A stretch of DNA of 64,000 nucleotides from Aurantimonas sp. Leaf443 (GCF_001425575.1 NZ_LMRD01000009.1:1-64000), one strand, 5' to 3'; positions 16,317 to 27,948 are shown, counted from the first letter of the stretch. The notes: generated from the sequence alone by a model not told the origin. Made by a program: numbers and translations.

Positions 16317-17333
16317 TCAGCGCTCGATCTCGATCAGGATCTCGTTGCGGCGCATGAAGCCCGGGGTCCAGGGCGGGTTGTAGAAGGCGTATTCCGGATC
16401 GCCCTTCTGCTTCAGATTGTTGTCGGCGAGATAGTTGTAGAGCGTCATCAGCTGCTTGCTGGCGAGCGAGGCCGAGAAGTTGCCGGGGAAGCGGATGGCG
16501 GCGACGCGGCGGGCGGGAACGTCCTTCAGCGACACGTCGGCGGAGCCGGGCTCGGGCAGGCTGGCGCGGGTGAACTTCTTCGGCATGACGAAGCGAACCG
16601 CCCAGCCCTTGGTGCGGCCGTCGCCGTTGGCGAGCTGCTGCAGGACCGGCGTCGTCATCTTGATCTTCTTGCCGGCGCGGTTCTTGGCGAAGATGTAGTT
16701 GGCGAGCGTTTCGAAGCCGAGGCGACGCGCCTTCTCGTGGTAGCCGCTCTTCACCGTCTCGGCCACGACCATCGCGTCGTAGTCGCGGATCTCGATCGAG
16801 CCGTCGTCACGCACGGCCTCGTAGTCCGGCTCCTCGGAATGATCCTGAACCTTCTTCGTGACGTAGTAGGCGACGCCGATCGCGGCCACCGCGCCGCCGA
16901 CGACGAGAAGGCCGGTCAGTTCCGGCCGGTCGCGCAGCTTGTCCACCGCACCGCGGGTCTGGTAGCCGCGGCGAAAGCTCGTCGAGCGCGGCAGGCGCAG
17001 GCTCGGCAGGTAGTCGCCGGCCTGGGAGAGATAGCCGCGAGCGTCGTCGAGCCGCTCGCCGGCGTCGTCGCGCAGGGTCGCGATCTGACGGCGGGCCTCG
17101 CTGGAGGAGGGCACCGACCAGCCGGTCAGGAAATCGGGCATGTAGCGCGAGAGGCCGTGGCTCTCGGTGTGGAAGGGCAGGTTGCGCGAGACGGCGCGGC
17201 GCAGGCGTTCGGCGCGCGAAGGACGCGGGTCGAACCGCTCGACGAGCCGCTCCTCGAGGTCGCCGATCCGCTCGCCGATATCGCCCAAGGCGTCGCCGAG
17301 GCGCTCGTAGACGGTTCGCTTGTCGCCAAACAT
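16317..17333 (-). CDS. Membrane-anchored SOUL family haem-binding-type protein
   Basis: A 338-residue protein. The C-terminal half (about residues 168-338) is a SOUL/HBP domain: YEAVRDDGSIEIRDYDAMVVAE, NKAG-like NRAGKKIKMTTPVLQQ (key part KKIKMTTPVLQQ), AVRFVMPKKF and NPPWTPGFMRRNEILIEI. SOUL proteins bind haem or tetrapyrroles in animals; the bacterial role is not settled. The N-terminal 135 residues are charged and helical (GDIGERIGDLEERLVERF), followed by one membrane segment near 138-158, so the SOUL domain is probably tethered to the inner membrane. The start ATG at 17333 has CAGGAG seven bases upstream. Confidence 0.85.
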   Translation of the reverse strand: MFGDKRTVYERLGDALGDIGERIGDLEERLVERFDPRPSRAERLRRAVSRNLPFHTESHGLSRYMPDFLTGWSVPSSSEARRQIATLRDDAGERLDDARGYLSQAGDYLPSLRLPRSTSFRRGYQTRGAVDKLRDRPELTGLLVVGGAVAAIGVAYYVTKKVQDHSEEPDYEAVRDDGSIEIRDYDAMVVAETVKSGYHEKARRLGFETLANYIFAKNRAGKKIKMTTPVLQQLANGDGRTKGWAVRFVMPKKFTRASLPEPGSADVSLKDVPARRVAAIRFPGNFSASLASKQLMTLYNYLADNNLKQKGDPEYAFYNPPWTPGFMRRNEILIEIER

Positions 17334-17579
17334 TGAAAACTCCTGGATTCGAACAATCGACGCACCGTCACCGGGACGGACGCCGCAACGAGAATGCGAA
17401 GCGCGAAAACCGGCGCTTCACGATCGCTGCCATAACGCCGCATGCCGGGGTTGGTTGCCTGTTCCGCTTCGCGCTGCGGACGATCCGGCCCGGCGGCTCA
17501 GGGTGTCGGGGACGTGGATCGGACGAAGGAGCGGGCCGGACGTGCCGCTTCCGCCGGGACGTTCAAGCAACCGAAACGA

Positions 17580-17660
17580 TCGGCGTGCATTATGCGGACA
17601 TCGGGTTTCGACCTGATACTCCAGCCAAAACCTTGGGCGGCCTCGAGCCGCCCTTTTTTT
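17580..17660 (+). ncRNA. Candidate small RNA ending at an orphan terminator
   Basis: The roughly 80 bases before the plus-strand terminator are less GC-rich than their surroundings and contain the unpaired-looking run GATACTCCAGCCAAAACC before the stem. Both flanking genes are on the minus strand, so this terminator must serve an unannotated plus-strand transcript. The 5' end is a guess. A coincidental reading frame (MRTSGFDLILQPKPW) crosses it and is not thought to be a gene. Confidence 0.3.
17635..17660 (+). terminator. Strong intrinsic terminator with no upstream plus-strand gene
   Basis: GGGCGGC-CTCGA-GCCGCCC followed by seven T. On the minus strand the downstream side reads AAGGTTTTGG, so it works best for plus-strand transcription. 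Confidence 0.85.
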
Positions 17661-17674
17661 GTCCGCGGTCCGGG

Positions 17675-18454
17675 TCAGCCGAACGCGTCGAGAACGGTGC
17701 CGAGGCCGCGGTCGAGACGCACCGGCTCGATGGGCTCGACGCCGCGACGGGTGGCGGCGACGAAGCGCAGGCGGCGGCCGTCCTCTTCGATGACGACGGC
17801 GCTGAGGATGCCGGAGAAGAAGGCCCCCGTATCCATCGAGAGGCGGTTCTCCGTGGCCGTCGGACGGCGCGCCTTCTGCGGCGTGTGTCCGTGGATCACC
17901 ACATGCGACAGACGCCCGACATGCTTCATGAAGGGCGCGCGGATCCAGATGCAGTCGTGCGGGTCCTGCGCCTGCAGCGGACGGGATGGATCGACGCCGG
18001 CATGGACGAAGGCGAAGCGCTCGGTGAGGACGATCGGCGCCGCCTCCGCCAAGAGCTGGAGATGGGCCGGGTGGAGGGTCAGGATCGCCTGGCGGGCCGC
18101 CTCCAGATCGAACGATCCCCGGCCATAGGAGGCGAGGGTCTCGCGTCCGCCCTGGTCGAGCCAGGTTTCAGCCTCCTCGAAACCGGGTTCGCTCAGGAAG
18201 CGCCGGAACCACTCGTCGTGATTGCCGAGGAGAAGGCGGGAGGCCGGGCGTGCCTCCCGTGTCTCGATCACGAGATCGATGACGCCGGCACTGTCGGGCC
18301 CGCGATCCACGAGGTCGCCGAGAAAATAGACGGCCGCGGCCGCGCCGGCTTCGTCTTCCAGACGGGGCAGGGCACCGAGAAGGCGGCGCAGAAGGTCCGA
18401 CTGCCCGTGCACGTCGCCGATGGCGACGACGAGCGGTGGCGTCTCGACGATCAC
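17675..18454 (-). CDS. PPP-family metallophosphoesterase (ApaH / serine-threonine phosphatase-like)
   Basis: A 259-residue phosphoesterase with all PPP signatures in order: GDVHGQ (residues about 13-18), GDLVDRG (about 46-52), GNHDEW (about 76-81), FVHAGVDP and HGHTP. These place two metal ions for hydrolysis of phosphomonoesters or diadenosine polyphosphates. It is closer to the bacterial protein-phosphatase-like group than to E. coli ApaH, so the substrate is open. Its start overlaps the stop of the rhodanese gene by four bases (ATGA), so the two are translationally coupled. Confidence 0.87.
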   Translation of the reverse strand: MIVETPPLVVAIGDVHGQSDLLRRLLGALPRLEDEAGAAAAVYFLGDLVDRGPDSAGVIDLVIETREARPASRLLLGNHDEWFRRFLSEPGFEEAETWLDQGGRETLASYGRGSFDLEAARQAILTLHPAHLQLLAEAAPIVLTERFAFVHAGVDPSRPLQAQDPHDCIWIRAPFMKHVGRLSHVVIHGHTPQKARRPTATENRLSMDTGAFFSGILSAVVIEEDGRRLRFVAATRRGVEPIEPVRLDRGLGTVLDAFG

Positions 18455-18807
18455 ACCGGCTCGCTGGCGCCGCCCGTCCGGCGCCAGGCGCCGAAGCCCC
18501 CGGCGATATGGGAGACGTCCGAAACGCCGTTCGCGACGGCGAGATCGGCGGCCTTGGCCGAACGCCCGCCGGCCGCGCAGTAGAAGAGGAGGGGCGTGCC
18601 GTCCGTCAGCCGCGGCTCGTGTTGCGGGTCGGCGGGGTCTAGGGCCACGGCGAGTTGGCCGAGCGGGATGTTGACGGCGCCCGGAATCTTGCCGCTCGCG
18701 GCAAGCTCGTTCGGCTCGCGCACGTCGACCACGACATGGCCGCCGTCGGCGATGGCCCTTGCGGCCTCCTCGGTGTCGAGCGTCGCGAAGCCGGGCGTCT
18801 TGTCCAT
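18451..18807 (-). CDS. Single-domain rhodanese-like sulfurtransferase
   Basis: A 118-residue rhodanese domain. The active-site loop is FYCAAGGRSAKA with the catalytic Cys near residue 78, and the CH2-like motif VVDVREPNELAASGKIPGAVNIPL is clear (key part VVDVREPNE). Such proteins carry persulfide sulfur for thiol metabolism or cyanide detoxification. It lies between lsrB and the phosphatase in one minus-strand run, which fits a thiol and redox theme with trxB. Confidence 0.9.
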   Translation of the reverse strand: MDKTPGFATLDTEEAARAIADGGHVVVDVREPNELAASGKIPGAVNIPLGQLAVALDPADPQHEPRLTDGTPLLFYCAAGGRSAKAADLAVANGVSDVSHIAGGFGAWRRTGGASEPV

Positions 18808-18836
18808 CGGTCGGGGGCCTTGTCGAGAACGGGAGG

Positions 18837-19733
18837 CTAGAAGGACCAGGTGCGGGCCTTCGAGATCAGGAAGTCGCGGAACACCTTCAGCTTGGCGGCC
18901 GAGCGCATCTGCTCGGGATAGCAGAGATAGGTGTCGAAGGTCGGCAGGTCGAGATCGGGCAGGAGCTGCACGAGCTTCGCCCGCTTGTCGATCATGTAGT
19001 CCGGCAGGAGCGCGAGCCCGATACCGCTCTCGATCGCCGAGCGGATCGCCATGAGATTGTTGATCTGCAGGATCGGGCTGCGGCTCTGCCCCTCGGGCAG
19101 GCCGATCGTCTCCAGGGTGTTGAGGTTGCGCAGGTAGTTGGGCGCGGGCTCGCCGAAGGTGATGAGCCGGTGGTGGCCGAGATCGTCGACGGTCTCGGGC
19201 GTGCCGAAGCGCTGGATATAGGCGGGCGCCGCATAGACGTGGAGATGCACGGTGAAAAGGCGACGCTGGATGAGATCGGGCTGCTGCGGCTGGCGCAGGC
19301 GGATCGCCGCGTCCGCCTTGCGCATCGTCAGGTCGATCTCCTCGTTGTCGAAGACGAGCTGCAGTTCGAGTTCGGGATAGAGTTCGAGGAACTCCTTGGC
19401 GCGATCCGTCAGCCAGCCGGAGCCGAGGCCGACCGTCGTGGTGACGCGCAGCTTGCCGGTCGGCTTCTCCCGCGTCTCGGTGAGCTGCATGCGCACGTTC
19501 TCGAGGCGCTTCAACACCTCGTTCGCAGTCTGGAAGAGAAGTTCGCCCTGCTCGGAGAGCATCAGGCCGCGCGCATGCCGGTGGAAGAGCGGCACGCCGA
19601 TCTCCTGCTCCAGCGCGGCGACCTGCCGGCTGATCGCCGACTGGCTGAGATTGAGCGCGTCCGCGGCATGGGTGAAGGACCCCGCCTCCGCAGCCGCGTG
19701 GAAGATCCGGAGCTTATCCCAGTCGAGAGCCAT
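18837..19733 (-). CDS. lsrB: LysR-type regulator LsrB/VtlR
   Basis: A 298-residue LysR regulator starting MALDWDKLRIFHAAAEAGSF, the conserved beginning of LsrB (Sinorhizobium, Agrobacterium) and VtlR (Brucella). The winged HTH covers residues 5-63 (LNLSQSAISRQVAALEQE), and the ligand-binding domain about 93-295. In relatives it controls redox balance, LPS and membrane genes, and small RNAs of the AbcR group. The location next to trxB and close to LPS glycosyltransferases matches those genomes. The protein has just one cysteine (about residue 271). It lies 48 bases after trxB with the small dyad GAAGGCG-TCA-CGCCTTC between. Confidence 0.85.
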   Translation of the reverse strand: MALDWDKLRIFHAAAEAGSFTHAADALNLSQSAISRQVAALEQEIGVPLFHRHARGLMLSEQGELLFQTANEVLKRLENVRMQLTETREKPTGKLRVTTTVGLGSGWLTDRAKEFLELYPELELQLVFDNEEIDLTMRKADAAIRLRQPQQPDLIQRRLFTVHLHVYAAPAYIQRFGTPETVDDLGHHRLITFGEPAPNYLRNLNTLETIGLPEGQSRSPILQINNLMAIRSAIESGIGLALLPDYMIDKRAKLVQLLPDLDLPTFDTYLCYPEQMRSAAKLKVFRDFLISKARTWSF

Positions 19734-19781
19734 AGGTCGTCATCCCCGAACGGCCAACAGCAGAAGGCGTCACGCCTTCGG

Positions 19782-20753
19782 CTACTCCGCTGCCTGCCGT
19801 TCCTGGTCCGCCTCGCGGGCGGCCAGCCATTTCTCCGCCTCCAGCGCCGCCATGCAGCCCATGCCGGCCGCGGTCACGGCCTGCCGGTACACGTCGTCGG
19901 CGACGTCGCCGGCCGCGAAGACGCCGGGAACGGAGGTGCGCGTCGAGCCGGGCTCCACCCAGAGATAGCCCGAGCCCTTCTGCTTCAGCTTGCCCTGGAA
20001 GAGCTCCACCGCCGGCGCATGGCCGATGGCCACGAAGACGCCATGGGTCTCGATCTCGCGCGTCTCGCCGGTGAGGCGATCGCGCAGCCGCACGCCGGTG
20101 ACGGACTTCATCGGAGTCGAGACCCCGAGGATCTCGTCGACCTCGGCGTTCCAGATCACCTCGACATTGTCCTTGGCGAAGAGACGCTCGCGCAGGATGC
20201 GCTCGGCGCGGAACTCGTCGCGGCGGTGCACGACCGTCACGGACTTGGCGATATGCGAGAGGTAGAGGGCTTCCTCCACCGCCGTGTTGCCGCCGCCGAC
20301 GACCACGACGTCCTTGCCGCGATAGAAGAAACCGTCGCAGGTGGCGCAGGCCGAGACGCCGAAGCCCTGGAAATGGTCCTCGCTCGGCAGGCCGAGCCAC
20401 TTGGCCTGCGCGCCGGTCGCCACGATGAGCGTGTCGCAGGTATAGACTGTGCCGCTGTCACCCGTCAGGCGGAAGGGGCGCCGGTCGAGCTCGGCGGAGA
20501 CGATCAGGTCGCCCACCAGCTCCGTGCCGACATTGACGGCCTGCGCGCGCATCTGCTCCATCATCCACGGGCCCTGGACGGGCTCGGCATAGCCGGGATA
20601 GTTCTCGACGTCGGTGGTGATGGTCAGCTGCCCGCCTTCCTGCAATCCGGAGATCAGGACAGGCTTGAGCATGGCGCGGGCTGCATAGATCGCCGCGGTG
20701 TAGCCGGCAGGTCCCGAACCGAGGATCAGGACTTGGGTATGGCGCTCGGTCAT
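19782..20753 (-). CDS. trxB: Thioredoxin-disulfide reductase
   Basis: A 323-residue flavoprotein that passes electrons from NADPH to thioredoxin. The FAD-binding GSGPAG is at residues 12-17, the redox-active CATC at 136-139, the NADPH-binding VVVGGGNTAVEEA near 152, and the C-terminal FAD motif FAAGDVADDVYRQ near 282. The start MTERHTQ at 20753 fits the family; an in-frame ATG at 20765 would add four residues. lsrB follows in the same direction, and the regulator may control this gene. Confidence 0.95.
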   Translation of the reverse strand: MTERHTQVLILGSGPAGYTAAIYAARAMLKPVLISGLQEGGQLTITTDVENYPGYAEPVQGPWMMEQMRAQAVNVGTELVGDLIVSAELDRRPFRLTGDSGTVYTCDTLIVATGAQAKWLGLPSEDHFQGFGVSACATCDGFFYRGKDVVVVGGGNTAVEEALYLSHIAKSVTVVHRRDEFRAERILRERLFAKDNVEVIWNAEVDEILGVSTPMKSVTGVRLRDRLTGETREIETHGVFVAIGHAPAVELFQGKLKQKGSGYLWVEPGSTRTSVPGVFAAGDVADDVYRQAVTAAGMGCMAALEAEKWLAAREADQERQAAE

Positions 20754-20876
20754 GGCGGGCCTCATGGAAACGACATACGCCAGATGGCGTCCGGCTTCTC
20801 GTCGTTCAATAGACGAGGGGTTGCCCGGCTGCAACGGCGAGCCGTGCAAAGAGCGCATGGCATGAGGGAGATCCCG

Positions 20877-21740
20877 GTGGAACGGCAGCGCGCGGGCGAG
20901 CGGCGGAGCATCCCCGTCGCCTATATCAATCTCGATCGCGCCGGCGAGCGCCGCGCCTTCATGGAAGCCCAGGGGCGCCGCCTCGGGCTGGATCTCGAAC
21001 GCCTGCCGGCCGTTTCCGCCGCCGACGTCTCCGACGCGCAATACGAGACGCTCTCGACGCGCTGGGAGCGGCGGCTGACGCGCATCGAGCTGGCGCTGCT
21101 CCTGTCGCACCGCGCGCTTTGGATCCGCGCCCGCGACGAGCCCTCGGGCCTCGTCATCCTGGAGGACGACGCCGTGCTTTCGAACCGGTTGCCGGCGTTC
21201 CTGGAGGCCGGGGCGCCGCCCTACGACCTCGTCAATCTGGAATATTTCGGCCGCGCGAAGTTCTTCCGCGGCGCGTCGGCGAACCATGACGGCTTTCGCC
21301 TGTCGCCGGTCGTCCGCGACAAGTCGGGTTCGGCGGCCTATTTCGTCTCGCCGGACGGCGCGCGCAAGCTGCTGCGGGCCGTCGAGGCCCACGCGGCCCC
21401 GTCCGACGCATTCCTTTTCCGGTCGGGCCGCGTTCGCATGGCGCAGGCCGAGCCGGCGCTCGCCGTCCAGGCGCATGTCCTCGCCGGTCTCGGCGTCGAA
21501 CCGGGCATCGCGACGGTCACGCAGATCCACGAGCCGCGCCCGCGCATGGCGGGGGAGCGCCTGAAGCCGGCTTACTTCGGGCGCCGGCTCGCGACGCAAC
21601 TCGGGCTCCTGCCGCTGCACCTGCGCCGCGCGCTCGACGTGACGTTCCGCAAGCCGGCGATCGACGTGGCCGATTTCGACGGCGCCGTCGCCGATCAGGT
21701 CGCGCCGCCCGCGTCGTCCATCGCGAAGAGCCGGGCATAG
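20877..21740 (+). CDS. Glycosyltransferase family 25 (LPS biosynthesis)
   Basis: A 287-residue GT25 protein. The family pattern is seen in PVAYINLDRAGERRAFM near the start, LALLLSHRALW, LVILEDDAVL with the DxD-like EDD, and SAAYFVSPDGARKLL. GT25 enzymes usually add galactose to LPS or lipooligosaccharide. GTG at 20877 is chosen because AGGGAG lies seven bases before it; ATG at 20862 in the same frame would add five residues but has a poorer ribosome-binding site. It is divergent from trxB, and its last 46 bases overlap the end of the next gene on the other strand. Confidence 0.82.
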   Translation: MERQRAGERRSIPVAYINLDRAGERRAFMEAQGRRLGLDLERLPAVSAADVSDAQYETLSTRWERRLTRIELALLLSHRALWIRARDEPSGLVILEDDAVLSNRLPAFLEAGAPPYDLVNLEYFGRAKFFRGASANHDGFRLSPVVRDKSGSAAYFVSPDGARKLLRAVEAHAAPSDAFLFRSGRVRMAQAEPALAVQAHVLAGLGVEPGIATVTQIHEPRPRMAGERLKPAYFGRRLATQLGLLPLHLRRALDVTFRKPAIDVADFDGAVADQVAPPASSIAKSRA

Positions 21741-22777
21741 ACGGCGGCGAGTTCGTCGGCCTCGCGCCGGAGCGGGAACCGCTCGCGCACATGCGCCAGC
21801 GCCGCGGCGCCGGCCGTGCGGCGCAGGGCGTCGTCGGCGAGATAGGGCTCGATGGCGGCGGTGAGCGCCTTGGCGTCCCCGGCCGCGACGACGGCGCCGG
21901 TCACGCCTTCGCGAATGAGCTCCCGGAAGGCGCCGGCATCGCTGGCCACGACGGGCACGCCGCTCGCCATGGCCTCCAGCGGCGTCAGGCCGAAACCTTC
22001 GTTGCGCGGCGGCGCCACATAGAGGTCGAAGCGGCGGAACCAGGCGGCGATGTCGTCCACCTCGCCGACGAAGACGATGCGGTCGGACAGGCCCGCGTCG
22101 GCGATCCTGGCCTTCAGCGCCGCTTCGAAGGCGGCGTGCTCGGCCGTGGTGCGTCCGGTGACGACGGCCGTCCAGCCGACATGGCGCGGCAGGAGCGCGA
22201 TCATCGCCTCGACGAAGAGGTCGGTGCCCTTCTGGTGCCGGATGCGGCCGGAACAGCCGACGATCCGGCGCCCGGCAAGAGCCTCGACCACCGGGCCCGC
22301 CGGCGGCGGACCGTCCGGCGTGAAGGCCGTGAGGTCGATGCCGTGCATCACGACCGTCGCGGGCCGTTCGAGGAAGGCGGCGCTGCGCCCGCTCGTGGCG
22401 ACGACCGCGTCCATCCGTCCGATGAGGAAGCGTGTCCAGGCCGTGTGGCGACGCTGGGCGGCGGAGGTGAAGAGGAGGCGCAGCGGCATGCGCAGGAGAT
22501 CGCGCAGGACGAGGCCGAGCAGCATTTCGGTGTTGCGCCGCGCGTGCCAGATGCGGCGGGCGCGCCCGGCTGGCCGGCGCCAGAGCCCGGCAAGCGCGCG
22601 GTAGGGCAGGCGCGGCACCGAAGGGGGAAGGACGTCCGGGCCGAAGGAGGCGATGGCGTGCCGGTGCGCCTGCAGCGGCAGGAGCTGGACGATGGTGGAG
22701 GTGACGCCCGAAAGGCGCCGCTTGAGGTTCGGCGCCACGATCTCCACGTCCCGCGCCCGCATCCGCCCAGCCCGCAT
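21695..22777 (-). CDS. lpcC: LPS core mannosyltransferase LpcC/LpsB (GT4)
   Basis: A 360-residue GT4 enzyme that resembles rhizobial LpcC/LpsB, which adds a core mannose to Kdo-lipid A. The characteristic blocks are VEIVAPNLKRRLSGVTST, RRIWHARRNTEMLLGLVLRD (20 residues), LLFTSAAQRRHTAWTRFLI, VVMHGIDL, and the family signature NEGFGLTPLEAMASGVPVV. The start at ATG 22777 is preferred; a TTG frame start at 22816 would lie inside the greA terminator, and ATG 22762 is an alternative. The 3' end overlaps the GT25 gene by 46 bases tail to tail. Confidence 0.83.
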   Translation of the reverse strand: MRAGRMRARDVEIVAPNLKRRLSGVTSTIVQLLPLQAHRHAIASFGPDVLPPSVPRLPYRALAGLWRRPAGRARRIWHARRNTEMLLGLVLRDLLRMPLRLLFTSAAQRRHTAWTRFLIGRMDAVVATSGRSAAFLERPATVVMHGIDLTAFTPDGPPPAGPVVEALAGRRIVGCSGRIRHQKGTDLFVEAMIALLPRHVGWTAVVTGRTTAEHAAFEAALKARIADAGLSDRIVFVGEVDDIAAWFRRFDLYVAPPRNEGFGLTPLEAMASGVPVVASDAGAFRELIREGVTGAVVAAGDAKALTAAIEPYLADDALRRTAGAAALAHVRERFPLRREADELAAVYARLFAMDDAGGAT

Positions 22778-22809
22778 GCCCTGTCCGTTCGCCCGCAGGC
22801 GCCCTCTCG

Positions 22810-22841
22810 CAAGCAAAAGGCCGGGCGTTCCGCGCCCGGCC
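22810..22841 (-). terminator. Intrinsic terminator of greA
   Basis: On the minus strand GGCCGGGCG-CGGAA-CGCCCGGCC followed by TTTTGCTTG. It lies 64 bases after the greA stop and just before lpcC, so the two genes are separate transcripts. Confidence 0.88.
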
Positions 22842-22905
22842 TCGAAGATCGTCCCGGAATGCGAAGGAAGCGGTGCCGCGGAGGCCCGCGCCGCCTCCGG
22901 AGCGC

Positions 22906-23379
22906 TCAGACCCAGCGCACTTCCAGGACTTCGTAGGAGCGCGAGCCGCCGGGCGCGGAAACCTCGACCGTGTCGCCCTCGGTCTTGCCGATGAGCGCGC
23001 GGGCGATGGGGGAGGTGATGGAGACGCGGCCGGACTTCACGTCGGCCTCCTGCTCGCCCACGATCTGGTAGACCTTCTCCTCGTCGGTATCCTCGTCGAC
23101 GAGCTTCACCGTGGCGCCGAACTTGATGCGCTCGCCCGAGAGCTTGGAGACGTCGATGACCTCGGCCCGGGCCGTGAGGTCCTCGAGCTCGGAGATGCGG
23201 CCCTCGTTGAGGCTCTGCGACTCCTTGGCGGCGTGATATTCGGCGTTTTCCGAAAGGTCACCATGGGCGCGGGCTTCCGAGATCGCCGCGATGATGCGCG
23301 GGCGTTCCTCCTGCTGGCGACGACGCAGCTCCTCGCGGAGCGTGTCGAATCCGCGGACCGTCATCGGGACCTTTTCCAT
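22906..23379 (-). CDS. greA: Transcription elongation factor GreA
   Basis: A 157-residue GreA, which enters the polymerase secondary channel and rescues backtracked complexes by stimulating RNA cleavage. The N-terminal coiled coil carries [20 protein letters not shown] with the two acidic tip residues (Asp and Glu of GDLSENAEY), and the C-terminal domain ends with [21 protein letters not shown] 23379 ([10 protein letters not shown]) is preceded by AAAGGTGAG. The longer in-frame reading to 23418 is rejected. carB lies upstream on the same strand, 248 bases away. Confidence 0.96.
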   Translation of the reverse strand: MEKVPMTVRGFDTLREELRRRQQEERPRIIAAISEARAHGDLSENAEYHAAKESQSLNEGRISELEDLTARAEVIDVSKLSGERIKFGATVKLVDEDTDEEKVYQIVGEQEADVKSGRVSITSPIARALIGKTEGDTVEVSAPGGSRSYEVLEVRWV

Positions 23380-23627
23380 GGTCTCACCTTTCGCTGTCCG
23401 GCCCATCGGCCGAAACAATTTCCTTCAGCCCGATCCGGCGGATGGCCGATCGGGAATCATCACACGTCGAACGGAGGACGCCGGCCGTCCCGAACGGGGG
23501 CCGGTGATGACATCGGCAATCCGTCGTCTCGCACCGGGGCCCCGATGCGAGGTCCCGGCGAAACGGTGCCGTCTTCGATCACGCGGTCCGGTCTGAGAGG
23601 GGAGCCATCTCGACCGAACGGATCAGG

Positions 23628-27140
<3,513 letters not shown>

Positions 27141-27210
27141 CGGGCTCTGTCCGGTCGGCTCGCTCGCGCGCGGACGCCCCGCCGGGAGGGCAGGGTCGCA
27201 CGGTCGAGGG

Positions 27211-27239
27211 ATATAAGGTCAAGCGCGGCTTATAGGCAA
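27211..27239 (-). promoter_or_regulatory. Candidate carB promoter
   Basis: On the minus strand TTGCCT (27239-27234) and TTATAT (27216-27211) are separated by exactly 17 bases. The transcript would start near 27204, leaving a leader of about 60 bases before carB. This would allow carB to be expressed independently of carA. Confidence 0.45.
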
Positions 27240-27279
27240 AGCGGGCGCGCGGCGAAAGGCCCGATCACGCCCGAGCGTG

Positions 27280-27519
27280 TCAGGGCGCGGCGATCTCGGC
27301 CGCGCTGGAGGGCAGGCGGCGCCCGTCGTAGCGCTCGTAGCCGAGCGAGACGGCGAGGCAGGCGAGCTCGACCGTCCTCGGGATCTCGACCGATTTCCCG
27401 TCCCGGTCGCCCTTCTCGTAATACTGGATGACGCGCTTCTTCAGCCCGAGCTTGTCGGCCGCATCCTTCTGCTTGAGCCCGAGGCTCTTGCGCCAGGCCT
27501 TGAAGGCATCGGCATCCAT
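27280..27519 (-). CDS. Small XRE-family helix-turn-helix regulator
   Basis: A 79-residue protein that is almost entirely one Cro/C1-type HTH domain: FKAWRKSLGLKQKDAADKLG is helices 1-2, and LGLKKRVIQYYEKGDRDG is the recognition part. The rest (PRTVELACLAVSLGYERYDG) is a short helix typical of these mini-regulators. It lies between carA and carB on the same strand and divergent from a 44-codon ORF. Paired inverted repeats in the 267-base gap are likely operators, so autoregulation is plausible. Whether it has anything to do with carAB is unknown. Confidence 0.8.
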   Translation of the reverse strand: MDADAFKAWRKSLGLKQKDAADKLGLKKRVIQYYEKGDRDGKSVEIPRTVELACLAVSLGYERYDGRRLPSSAAEIAAP

Positions 27520-27644
27520 CGCGCGTCTCTCCGTTCGAGTTCCGGTGTCAGGTGGGGGCGAAGCCCGCAGAACGGCCTTGCCGGACAGGCTGGGCCGCCT
27601 GCCGGCTCGTTAGCGGCATGAATCGCGAACCGCAAAGAGAAAAT

Positions 27645-27691
27645 GCACGATGTGCGCGTTTTGCCATCTTGTAATGGCGCACGAAGTGCGC
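27645..27691. promoter_or_regulatory. Paired inverted repeats, probable operator of the XRE regulator
   Basis: Two related dyads: GCAC-GAT-GTGC (27645-27655) and GCGCAC-GAA-GTGCGC (27677-27691). Their centres are 34 bases apart, about three helical turns, on the same face of DNA. The second dyad lies between TTGTAA (27669) and TTATCT (27695), a possible promoter for the plus-strand small ORF, though the spacing of 20 is long. A third dyad GCCAT/ATGGC overlaps at 27664-27678. Confidence 0.6.
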
Positions 27692-27786
27692 ATCTTATCT
27701 GCAGTGGACGATCACCGACAGTGAGGACGAGGGTCGTAAGGCCGCACGGACACACGGGAAAACAACGCCAGCGAAGGAGCGCAGCC

Positions 27787-27921
27787 ATGCTTGCAGACAT
27801 CATCATCGGACGGTCGGCCTTCGGCGGGGACCGAGAGCGCGACGACCTTCACCGCCATGCCACCTTCAGCTGCGGGGTGCGCAGCTGGGTGAAGCGCATG
27901 GTCGCTCGCCTGTCCGCCTGA
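27787..27921 (+). CDS. Hypothetical 44-residue protein divergent from the XRE gene
   Basis: A short ORF, ATG at 27787, with AAGGAG eight bases upstream. The product begins MLADIIIGRSAFGG and ends with a basic helix RSWVKRMVARLSA; it has one Cys and no signal peptide or membrane segment. The good ribosome-binding site, a preceding dyad region and a hairpin 28 bases after the stop support a real gene. I do not recognise the family. It could be a small effector, antitoxin-like partner, or leader product of the XRE locus. Confidence 0.5.
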   Translation: MLADIIIGRSAFGGDRERDDLHRHATFSCGVRSWVKRMVARLSA

Positions 27922-27948
27922 CGCCGTTTCGCGCGATCTTCACATACG

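Larger units (their letters stand above)
17334..17674. other. Intergenic region with orphan terminator
   Basis: A 341-base stretch between two minus-strand genes. It should hold the promoter of the SOUL gene at its left end. Its right end carries a strong plus-strand terminator although no plus-strand gene precedes it. No protein-coding ORF here is credible. Confidence 0.6.

Noticed and set aside
17442-18128. 228-codon plus-strand ORF across the orphan terminator
   Set aside because: It runs through a strong intrinsic terminator and antisense to the phosphatase gene; Arg/Ser/Pro-rich composition indicates a shadow.
22778-22816. Longer start (TTG) for lpcC
   Set aside because: It would place the start codon within the greA terminator stem and T-run.
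27643-27786. Longer version of the 44-aa ORF starting at 27643
   Set aside because: It would run through the dyads and putative promoter; the ATG at 27787 has the good ribosome-binding site.
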